Assembly: GCA_041580375.1 (NCBI GenBank)
Contig: JBFGDZ010000056.1
Coordinates: forward strand, 1-19,360
Origin: JAPUIN01 sp041580375
Lineage (GTDB): Bacteria; Acidobacteriota; Polarisedimenticolia; Gp22-AA2
Direction: 5' to 3'
DNA: 19,360 nucleotides
Part shown: one piece after another, positions 9,816 to 16,452 of the stretch
How positions within the stretch are numbered: position 1 is the first letter of the stretch
How the letters are laid out: the number at the start of each line of letters is the position of its first letter
Program-made: the position numbers and the translations under genes
The notes under the pieces: model-generated
What the model was told of the DNA's origin: nothing
What the model saw: only the letters and a program-made list of their open reading frames with translations
Databases searched by the model: none

Positions 9816-10083
9816 AATCTCCAGATGCGGCATCGACGAGGGGCGATGCGGCGCTGGCCTCCTGGGGCGCAGACGACATGCCCGGGCCTGCTGCTCGTTG
9901 TCTCAATTGTCTGCGGATTACCTGGAAGAACAGGACCCTCCTTTCGTGCCCCCTGTGGACGTCGCTTCCGATCCCGGTTTTCATGGCTTTGAACCCCGCC
10001 GGTCCTGCCCGTCCGCGGCCCGCTCCGGGTGCGGCCGGCGCTTCGTCCCGCAGCACGCAACGGTTTTGAGGAGGCACCCGACC

Positions 10084-10932
10084 ATGGGACCCGTCATCCG
10101 AGGCGCACCGCTCGTGCTACTCCTGTTGCTCGTCCTCCCTCCCTCCCCGGGCATCGCCGCGGAGGGGGCCGCCGGCACCGAGGCCTGCGCGAACTGCCAT
10201 GAGGAAGTGGTCGCGGAGTTTCAGAGGACGGCTCACGCCAGGGCTCACGGACTGAAGGCGGAGGAGTCCTGCGAGAACTGTCACGGCCCCGGAGCCGCGC
10301 ACGCCGACGGCGGGGATCCGGCCCTGATCGTGCGCTTCGCGGAGCTGAGCACGGCGAAGGCCTCGGAGGCCTGCCTCTCCTGCCACAAGGAGCAGCACCG
10401 CCAGTTCTCATTCAAGCGGGGAGCGCACTCCCTCAATGACGTCGGCTGCGTCGACTGCCACAACCCGCACCTGACGACCGAGACGATGCTGCGGGCCCGC
10501 GGCGCCGACCTGTGCGCCACATGCCACCAATCGATCGTCGGGCAGTTCAACCAGCCCCGCTCGCACCCCCTGAGCCGGGGTGACGAAGCCTGCGCCAACT
10601 GCCACGATCCGCACGGCACGAAGAATCCCGGTTCCCTCAAGCGCGCGGGCACCGAGACCTGCACGACGTGCCACGTCGACAAGGCCGGGCCGTTCCTCTA
10701 CGAGCACGACATTTCGATCGTCGACGGTTGCCAGGCGTGCCACCAGGTCCATGGCACGCCGAACCGCCACCTCCTCACGCACAGCCGGACGATCAACCTG
10801 TGTTACCAGTGCCATCCGGGCAGTCAGACGCCGGGATTCCATAGCGCGCCGACGTTCCTGAACGAGAAGTGCACGGCCTGCCACACGGCGATCCACGGCT
10901 CGAACACCCATTTCGCCTTCCTGGAGGAGTGA
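10084..10932 (+). CDS. Decaheme c-type cytochrome, MtrA/DmsE/PioA family
   Basis: This 282-residue secreted cytochrome belongs to the family that fills an outer-membrane barrel and carries electrons across the outer membrane. A Sec signal peptide (core about 9-20, cleavage near residue 26) is followed by exactly ten CXXCH motifs starting at residues 35, 63, 97, 122, 144, 170, 193, 216, 240 and 263. Additional spaced histidines could serve as distal ligands. The compact length with ten evenly spaced hemes is typical of MtrA and DmsE. The ATG at 10084 is preceded by GAGGAGG 9 bases upstream and starts the signal peptide. The barrel gene starts 3 bases after its stop, so they form an operon. Whether electrons flow outward (mineral or DMSO reduction) or inward (Fe(II) oxidation, as PioA/MtoA) cannot be read from sequence. 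Confidence 0.93.
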   Translation: MGPVIRGAPLVLLLLLVLPPSPGIAAEGAAGTEACANCHEEVVAEFQRTAHARAHGLKAEESCENCHGPGAAHADGGDPALIVRFAELSTAKASEACLSCHKEQHRQFSFKRGAHSLNDVGCVDCHNPHLTTETMLRARGADLCATCHQSIVGQFNQPRSHPLSRGDEACANCHDPHGTKNPGSLKRAGTETCTTCHVDKAGPFLYEHDISIVDGCQACHQVHGTPNRHLLTHSRTINLCYQCHPGSQTPGFHSAPTFLNEKCTACHTAIHGSNTHFAFLEE

Positions 10933-10935
10933 CCG

Positions 10936-12879
10936 ATGAGCGCGAAACGAACACCCGAAGGACCGCGAACCGGGCGCGTTCTCGGCGCCCTGCTCCTCGC
11001 TCTGCTCATCGCTTCACCGATCCTGGCCGAGGACGGCGGAACGGAAGGTGAAGTCGAGCTCCTGTACCGCAGCGTCAGCATCGACGGCAGCCCGGAGAAG
11101 TTCGACGAGGATTTCGACGGCATCGAATCCGGGACGCGGCTGGGCCGGCTGTTCCTGAACTGGCTGGACACCGATTCCGCACGCCTGGACTACGCCACCC
11201 TGGACCTGTACGGCCTCGGCGGCGAGCCGTTCGAATCGTCATCCCTCAAGATCGGCCGTAAGGACGCGTTCGATCTGAGGCTGAGCCACCGCCGCCAGAG
11301 CTACCTGTACAATCTGTTCACGGTCACCGACGACGAGGACGGTCACCTCTACAACACCGACAACCGCCGCACCGACCTGGACCTCTCGATCTTCGCCGGC
11401 GAGCGGACGGAGATCATGGTCGGTTACGACGAGGTGCGCCGGACCGGCAGCACCCTGTTCATGAAGGACATCCAGCGCGACCTGTTCAGGATGGAGACCC
11501 CGATCGACCGCGAGACCCGGCGGTTCAGCGCCGGAGCGCGGTTCCACATCGGGCCGGCGCGCATCCTGTTCCGCCAGACGTTGCGCCGGTACGACAATCA
11601 GTTCAACAACTCCACCGAGGGCAACCAGGGCCTCGATACGGGCGACTTCGCGACGCTCGATTCGTACAGCTGGCTACAGAACACCAACGGAACGGCGAAC
11701 CTGACGGACATCCACGTCACGTCTCCGCTCGGCGAGCGCGTCGATCTTTCGATCTCCTACTACGGCACCCTGTTCGGCGATGAGGAGGTCAGAGACATCG
11801 TGACCCAGAACGCCAGCGGGACCGAGTTCAGTATGGGCAATCCGTTCACCTTCACCGACGGGTTCAGCATCGTGGACCTCGAGCGGGACACGAACCTCAT
11901 CGACTTCGACCTCGGGATCCGGATCGCCGACCCCGTCACGCTGCACCTGATGTACCGCACCCTCGACCGGGACACGAGGGGAACGGGCAACGAGGATCTC
12001 GACAACACCGGCCTGACGGCCGTCCAGACCACCCTCGACTACTCGCTGGACGTGGCCACGGCGCTGGTGGAGTGGGACGCCCTCCCGTCGCTCTCGTTCC
12101 GCGGCGGCTACCGGCGCATCGACCGGGAGCTGACGCGCGACGGGTTCGCCGACGTGGATCGCGACGAGGATTTCGAATCGGACGGCGACGCGACGGCTCT
12201 GTTCGGGTTCTCGTGGCGCCCGTCGAAGAAGTTCCGCATGACGGGCGACTACGAGGACGGCGACGTGGATCGTCCGTTCACCGACGTCTCGCTCGCGGAG
12301 ACGCAGCGCCTCCGCGTCCGAACGACGTTTCTGCCGGTCGAGAATTTCCGGTTCAGCGTCACCTACACCGATTTCGAGAACGAGAACGAGGAGCTGACGT
12401 TCGCCAGCCGTGCCGAAGGCACGTCCGGGGCCGCCAGCATCTGGCACAAGGTGAACGATCGTTTCGACTACACGGTTTCGTACTCGCGCCAGGAGATCGA
12501 CACGAGCGCCGCCATCCTCTTCGACGCGGCCGGGTTCGGCGCCACCGAGAACGGCGACACGTTCTTCGACGCCGATCTGACGTCGTGGATGGCCCAGTTC
12601 AACGTCAAGCTGACCGACACGTGGAACGTCTTCGGCCGCTACATGATGTCGGAATCGGACGGCGACAACATCTTCATCGGAGACGGCGCCACCGGGCTTC
12701 TGAGCACCGGTCTCGTGAACCAGGACTACAGCGACTGGGAGGCCGGCGTCTCGTACCTCATGCCCACGGGACTCAGGCTGAGTGGCAGCGTCCGGCGGTT
12801 CGACTACGAGGACACCGACAACCCGCTGCTCGATTACGACGGGCTCATCGTCACGGGCCGGGTGGGGTTCGCCTTCTAG
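10936..12879 (+). CDS. MtrB/PioB/DmsF-like outer-membrane beta-barrel of a porin-cytochrome conduit
   Basis: This 647-residue protein has a signal peptide (core about 15-29, likely cleavage after residue 31) and a long series of amphipathic beta-strands joined by acidic turns. It ends in GRVGFAF, a C-terminal Phe typical of barrel proteins. Length and strand content suit a large barrel of about 26 strands such as MtrB (about 700 residues). GGAGGAG at the end of the decaheme gene serves as its ribosome-binding site, so the two are translationally close. I see no N-terminal CXXC as found in Shewanella MtrB; the protein appears to lack cysteine. Assignment rests on barrel features plus pairing with the decaheme cytochrome. 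A generic porin is the alternative. Confidence 0.85.
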   Translation: MSAKRTPEGPRTGRVLGALLLALLIASPILAEDGGTEGEVELLYRSVSIDGSPEKFDEDFDGIESGTRLGRLFLNWLDTDSARLDYATLDLYGLGGEPFESSSLKIGRKDAFDLRLSHRRQSYLYNLFTVTDDEDGHLYNTDNRRTDLDLSIFAGERTEIMVGYDEVRRTGSTLFMKDIQRDLFRMETPIDRETRRFSAGARFHIGPARILFRQTLRRYDNQFNNSTEGNQGLDTGDFATLDSYSWLQNTNGTANLTDIHVTSPLGERVDLSISYYGTLFGDEEVRDIVTQNASGTEFSMGNPFTFTDGFSIVDLERDTNLIDFDLGIRIADPVTLHLMYRTLDRDTRGTGNEDLDNTGLTAVQTTLDYSLDVATALVEWDALPSLSFRGGYRRIDRELTRDGFADVDRDEDFESDGDATALFGFSWRPSKKFRMTGDYEDGDVDRPFTDVSLAETQRLRVRTTFLPVENFRFSVTYTDFENENEELTFASRAEGTSGAASIWHKVNDRFDYTVSYSRQEIDTSAAILFDAAGFGATENGDTFFDADLTSWMAQFNVKLTDTWNVFGRYMMSESDGDNIFIGDGATGLLSTGLVNQDYSDWEAGVSYLMPTGLRLSGSVRRFDYEDTDNPLLDYDGLIVTGRVGFAF

Positions 12880-12927
12880 GAACCTGTCGGGTATCGCGCC
12901 CGGTCGCGTCCGGAGCGGCGTCCGGCG

Positions 12928-14376
12928 TCAGGAGGACGGCTTCACGTCCACGCGCACCTTGACGTCCTGCCGCCGGTACAGGCAGGTCCCCTTGACGTCC
13001 TCGCAGACGTAGTAAAGAGCGTAGGCCGGGATCCGGGCCGGCCCCGGATCGGCGCCCGCGGGAGCCCGCACCTCGAACTCGATCCTGCGCACCTCCCGGC
13101 TGACGGGAGCGTCCGGGTTCGGAACCGTGTGGCGCTTCGCGTCCGCGCGCCAGCCCTCCGAGGGTACGACCCACAGCGCGAGATCGCGCACCTCGTTGTT
13201 CCAGTGCGCCTTGATCGCGTCGTTCGGCGTGAACGTGACGTGCACGCGCGCCGCCCCGCCGGGCGGCACGGCGGGCGGGACGACGACCGTCCGGATGCCG
13301 ATGAACCGGCCCGGGTCGCGACGGATCCGACCGTCCGGATCGGGCTCCTCCGACTTCCGCGTCCCCGAGTCGAACCGATCGGCCGGAGCCGCGAACTCGG
13401 CGCCGCCCGGCTCGACGGCGAGCGGCAGCGGGGTTTCGCCGCGCGCGACGATCTCCTCGCGGGCCGTCGTCACCCAGTCGTAGAACGCGTAGGGCTTGTC
13501 CAGACGCGGTCCGTACTGCTGGATTCGCCTCCTCCAGATGTAGTTGTTCGGATCGATCTCCAGGGCTGCGAACCACGCCTCCACCGCGGCGCGGAAATCC
13601 CCGGGATCCTTCCCGTCCGCGTCGAACCGCCTGCGGTGGGCGACGCCCATGCGGAAGCGCGCGGCGGCATCGGAGGGTTCCAGCGCGAGCGATCGCCCGT
13701 AGGCGCCGATCGCCTCATCCAGTCGTTCGTCGCCACCCCAGAGATACAGCGCGTCGGCGTACCGCCGCCAGTCCGCCGCGCCGCCGCCCCGCGCCCTCTT
13801 TCCGAGCGCCGCGAGATCCGGCGCCTTCGAAGAGTCGCCGCGGGGCCGCCGCGGACCGTCGCGCCCGCCCCCGGCCGCGCCGTCGCGGGCGAACCGTTTC
13901 AGGCCGGAGGGATCGTCGAGCGGCGGATCGATCGCCCGGATGATCCCCTCCTCATCGATCAGCAGCGTGATCGGAACGTACTCGACGCCGAGCAGGTTGA
14001 GGGAATCGACCAGCAGCGGCCAATCCATCCGTTTCCACTGCATGAAGAGGCGTGCCCGATCGGGGTGCTGCTCCTGCAGGATGCCGACGGTCCTGAGATG
14101 CTTCTCGAGCCCCTGCTCTCCGACGGCTGCGTGCCACCCGGGCACGTGCACGCGGCAGCCGGCTCACCAGGAGGCGAAGACGTGCAGCAGGACCTTCTCA
14201 CCGCGGAATTGCGACAGGGAGACCGGCTGGCCGTCGGATGCCGAGGGAAGGACGATCTCCGGGAAGGGACGCGCGATCTCGAAAGTCGCGCCGTCGCCGC
14301 CGCGCGCCGGCGATCCGGCCGCCCCGCACGCGACGATCGTGAGCATCAGGACCCGCAGCGACGTTCGATCGATCAT
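12928..14376 (-). CDS. TlpA-like thioredoxin selenoprotein with TPR-like and DsbD-alpha-like domains (in-frame UGA read as Sec71)
   Basis: One frame runs from ATG 14376 to the stop at 12928, interrupted only by TGA at 14164-14166. Read through, it gives 482 residues. Residues 1-20 are a signal sequence with a possible lipobox (IVAC, Cys17). A redoxin/TlpA domain (about 30-165) has FPEIVLPSASDGQPVSL, FASW-U-AGC (Sec71, Cys74) and YVPITLLIDEEG with cis-Pro135. A TPR-like helical part (about 200-290) carries LDEAIGAYGRSLALEPSDAAARFRMG. The C-terminal 120 residues resemble the DsbD N-terminal domain, with YYVCEDVKGTCLYRR (Cys458, Cys465) matching its redox cysteine pair. UGA replacing the first active-site Cys, homology on both sides and a SECIS-like hairpin support Sec insertion. 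It is last in a minus-strand operon, 21 bases after the M50 gene, and tail-to-tail with the barrel gene. A likely role is periplasmic thiol reduction. A pseudogene or base error is the alternative. Confidence 0.85.
14125..14160 (-). promoter_or_regulatory. Bacterial SECIS-like hairpin downstream of the TlpA-like UGA
   Basis: In the mRNA sense an outer stem GGCTGC/GCAGCC (14160-14155 with 14130-14125) encloses a 5-bp upper stem GTGCC/GGCAC (14145-14141 with 14135-14131) and the loop CGGGT (14140-14136). A 9-base bulge lies on the 5' side only. The loop begins 23 nt after the UGA and has G in its second position. Upper-stem length, loop and distance fit the known pattern of bacterial SECIS elements recognised by SelB. 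Confidence 0.65.
14164..14166 (-). other. Recoded UGA (selenocysteine codon), Sec71 of the TlpA-like protein
   Basis: The codon order is Phe-Ala-Ser-Trp-UGA-Ala-Gly-Cys, so UGA occupies the nucleophilic cysteine of the thioredoxin WCxxC motif. The frame stays open for 412 codons downstream with recognisable domains. Sec in place of the first active-site Cys (UxxC) is a recurrent pattern in known redox selenoproteins. Confidence 0.82.
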
Positions 14377-14397
14377 GGAGCGCCTCGCACCGGCTCT

Positions 14398-15114
14398 TCA
14401 ATCTCCGATGCCAGCATACAGGAGAAAGAGCACGATTGAGAACGCAGGACGCAGGAAGAACCCGGCCATCCGCCAGGCCACGATGAGCCCGAGGAGCGAC
14501 AGCATCGGATTCGCCGCCATCGTCTCCAGGAACCGCCCCACGCGTCCCGGCATCAGCCCGCGGAGCACGCCGCTCCCGTCGAGGGGAGGGACCGGGATGA
14601 GATTGAACACGAACAGCAGGACGTTCAGGCTGAGTGCGACCGAGAGCGTGAAGGCCAGCGCATGGGCCAGCGAGCCGGGCGGGGTCCCGGGGGCCGGCTC
14701 CACCAGATGCCCGAGACCGCCCATCTCGGAGGGAACGAAGAAGCCGGCCCCCAGAAGCGCCCGCAGGATCAGGAAGGCGACGATCGCCAGGAGGAGGTTG
14801 GCCGCGGGGCCCGCGGCGGACATCGCGGCGTGGCGCTTCGGGTGTCGCCGCGCCCAGATTGGATCATAGGGAGCCGACGCCCAGCCCATCATCCACCCCG
14901 CCATGAAGAAGGTCAGGGCAGGCACGACGACCGTCCCCAGGAACTCGCGCCGGACGTGCGGCCAGGGATTGAGCGACACCTGACCGCCGTGGTAGGCGGT
15001 GTCGTCGCCACCGAGTCGCGCCACGAGACTGTGCGCTCCCTCGTGGAGCGTCAGGGTGAAGAGGAAGATGACGTACCAGATCGCGAATTCCGCGATCAGT
15101 TGTGGATTGTCCAT
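14398..15114 (-). CDS. M50-type site-2 protease family membrane protein
   Basis: This 238-residue polytopic membrane protein has the zinc metalloprotease motif HEGAH (His24-Glu25-His28) in its first hydrophobic segment. A second conserved motif, FNLIPVPPLDG, places the third zinc ligand at Asp179. About five or six hydrophobic segments cover residues 8-24, 60-80, 98-120, 150-172 and 200-235. It matches the compact, PDZ-less group of S2P/M50 peptidases that cut substrates within the membrane. Its substrate is unknown. It lies third in a four-gene minus operon, 49 bases after the exonuclease gene and 21 before the selenoprotein gene. The ATG at 15114 has only a weak purine-rich site upstream. 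Confidence 0.9.
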   Translation of the reverse strand: MDNPQLIAEFAIWYVIFLFTLTLHEGAHSLVARLGGDDTAYHGGQVSLNPWPHVRREFLGTVVVPALTFFMAGWMMGWASAPYDPIWARRHPKRHAAMSAAGPAANLLLAIVAFLILRALLGAGFFVPSEMGGLGHLVEPAPGTPPGSLAHALAFTLSVALSLNVLLFVFNLIPVPPLDGSGVLRGLMPGRVGRFLETMAANPMLSLLGLIVAWRMAGFFLRPAFSIVLFLLYAGIGD

Positions 15115-15163
15115 GCCGTATCCGATCCCCCGGAGGATGCGCGCCTCGCGGCCTTCGCCGACG

Positions 15164-15745
15164 TCAGCGTCGCGTCGCGCCGTTCAACAGCGCGCAGAGG
15201 ATGTGCGCCTGATAGAGCGCGTCGTAATCGGCGCGATGGACGAGAGCCGCGTCCTGGGGCGGGACTCCGGCCAGCAGCTCCTGCAGCCGCTCCTTGCTGG
15301 AATCGGCGAACTCGATCCCCAGGCGGCCGCTCGCGAACGATTTGAGCTCGAGGGCCTTGTATCCGAAGGGGTTCCGGAGAAAGTGGTGCTCGTAATAATA
15401 ATTGATGTACGCCCAGTCGAACACGGCGTTGTGCCCCACGAAGATCGGATCGGCGCGCTGCCCCCGTATGCGATCCTCCACGAATTCCGTCAGGCGCCGC
15501 ATCGCCGCATGGGGCGGCACGCCCTCCTTCTCGAGCCGGTCGCGCGGGATGCCGTGCACCGCCATGGCGCCCGGATCGAAGCCGGGCACGATCGGCCTCA
15601 GCTCGACGTAGAACGGCCCGTCATCCGGCTTCCAGCCGGCTCCGCTTCGGGCCACCGGAACAGCGCCGATCGACACGAGGTTGTACAGGCCGGGAACCGG
15701 GCCGGAGGCTTCGACGTCGATGCTGAAATAGACGGTTCCCGCCAT
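15164..15745 (-). CDS. DEDDh-type 3'-5' exonuclease (DnaQ/RNase T-like fold)
   Basis: This 193-residue soluble protein carries all the catalytic motifs of the DEDDh family: Exo I FSIDVEASGP (Asp10, Glu12), Exo II GHNAVFDW (Asp110) and Exo III HRADYDA (His170, Asp175). These residues bind two metal ions and hydrolyse nucleotides from a 3' end. The protein is a lone nuclease domain without polymerase parts, so it resembles oligoribonuclease/RNase T-like enzymes or stand-alone DnaQ homologues. The substrate (RNA or DNA) cannot be told. ATG 15745 follows the stop of the preceding gene by 8 bases, which indicates an operon. A purine-rich stretch, GGAGCGGTGAG, precedes it. Confidence 0.9.
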   Translation of the reverse strand: MAGTVYFSIDVEASGPVPGLYNLVSIGAVPVARSGAGWKPDDGPFYVELRPIVPGFDPGAMAVHGIPRDRLEKEGVPPHAAMRRLTEFVEDRIRGQRADPIFVGHNAVFDWAYINYYYEHHFLRNPFGYKALELKSFASGRLGIEFADSSKERLQELLAGVPPQDAALVHRADYDALYQAHILCALLNGATRR

Positions 15746-15753
15746 GCGCGCGC

Positions 15754-16347
15754 TCACCGCTCCAGGGGAGAGTCGACCGTCTCGACCGACACCGGCTGGC
15801 GCGTATTGACGTCGATCGCGCCGAGCACGATGTTGCCGTCCGCGATGCGGAACGCGATGGCCACGGCGGCCAGACCGTCCGCGCCGGGCCGGAAGCCGCG
15901 CAGCTGAATCCAGCCGAGCGACCGATTGTCCGGGATCCGATCCGAGTTGCCCCTCATCACGTGCAGCAGCAGGCGATCCTGGCCGGGACGCGCGGTCCCG
16001 TAAGTCTTCGCCTTCCACGCCGGCTGGATGCTCCCCGCCTCGAGAACCCTGATGAAAGTCCCCCGCGGCATCTCGATCCCGATCGCCTGCGTCAGGCGCC
16101 CGCCGCGATCGATCGCCGGAGAATCCTGCTCGAGAAGGTGGTACGGGGAACGGAAGACTCCCGGCGGGGCCGCCCCGGCGGGGCCGGCTTCCCCGGCCAC
16201 GGCAGGCGTCACCGCGGTCCGGGCCGGCCCGACGTCCTCTCCCGTCGAACGGGCGCCGTCAGGCGGGACGCTTCGCAGCGAGAGCAGGGCGCCGGCCACC
16301 CCGAGCAGGACGATGCACAGTGCACAGGCGACGTGGATCGGCTTCAC
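15754..16347 (-). CDS. Membrane-anchored orphan Hsp70/DnaK substrate-binding beta domain
   Basis: This 197-residue protein starts with a hydrophobic anchor or signal (about 6-24). A Pro/Ala/Gly-rich linker (about 25-70) follows. Residues 84-190 read as the substrate-binding beta-sandwich of DnaK: LTQAIGIEMPRGTFIRVLEAG (LxxxxGIE), IQPAWKAKTYGTARPGQDRL, LHVMRGNSDRIPDNRSLG (compare HVLQGER...DNKSLG), then AFRIADGNIVLGAIDVNT (compare FDIDANGILHVSAKDKNT). No ATPase domain or helical lid is present, and the frame is bounded by its own start and stop. The start is GTG at 16347 with GGGAG 6 bases upstream. It heads a four-gene minus operon. Anchor plus linker suggest a periplasmic peptide-binding module. 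Function unknown. Confidence 0.75.
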   Translation of the reverse strand: MKPIHVACALCIVLLGVAGALLSLRSVPPDGARSTGEDVGPARTAVTPAVAGEAGPAGAAPPGVFRSPYHLLEQDSPAIDRGGRLTQAIGIEMPRGTFIRVLEAGSIQPAWKAKTYGTARPGQDRLLLHVMRGNSDRIPDNRSLGWIQLRGFRPGADGLAAVAIAFRIADGNIVLGAIDVNTRQPVSVETVDSPLER

Positions 16348-16386
16348 GCGGATCTCCCGCTCCCCATCGGGGATCGAAGAAGCGTC

Positions 16387-16392
16387 ATTCTA
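16387..16392 (-). promoter_or_regulatory. Possible -10 element of the four-gene minus-strand operon
   Basis: TAGAAT on the minus strand differs from TATAAT at one base. A start about 7 bases downstream would leave a leader of roughly 33 bases with GGGAG before the GTG at 16347. I see no -35 at the proper distance. Confidence 0.3.
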
Positions 16393-16420
16393 ACGCATCG
16401 TCGCGGCGCCGGCCGTGCGG

Positions 16421-16426
16421 TATGAT
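16421..16426 (+). promoter_or_regulatory. Possible -10 element of msrP
   Basis: TATGAT, one base from the consensus, lies 26 bases before the msrP ATG at 16453. A short leader with a weak GAGAG ribosome-binding site would follow. No -35 match is visible at 16-18 bases. Confidence 0.3.
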
Positions 16427-16452
16427 GCCGGGGTCTCGCGTGAGAGCGACCC

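Larger units (their letters stand above)
9396..10083. other. Long regulatory spacer between the tetraheme gene and the decaheme operon
   Basis: I see no convincing gene in these 688 bases. Open frames on both strands give low-complexity, Arg-rich or family-less peptides. The spacer holds a near-consensus plus-strand promoter (9746-9774), a strong hairpin (9782-9815), a perfect 11-base palindrome GATGCGGCATC (9824-9834) and about 300 bases of predicted 5' leader before the decaheme gene. The half nearest the minus-strand cytochrome presumably holds its promoter, but I cannot identify a convincing one. Confidence 0.6.

Noticed and set aside
9778..9870. Possible tRNA on the minus strand (T-loop-like GTTCGATTC)
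   Set aside because: The flanking five-base T-stem does not pair well, and I find no D-arm, anticodon arm or matching acceptor stem upstream. At most it is a remnant; the inverted repeat is better explained as a hairpin.
9898..10083. N-terminal extension of the decaheme cytochrome frame
   Set aside because: The frame is open upstream, but a clear GAGGAGG and a signal peptide place the start at 10084. The extension has no signal features.
14164..14376. A separate 70-residue small secreted protein ending at the TGA
   Set aside because: It stops exactly before the catalytic position of a thioredoxin fold, and the rest of the fold continues in frame downstream. Sec read-through explains the data better.
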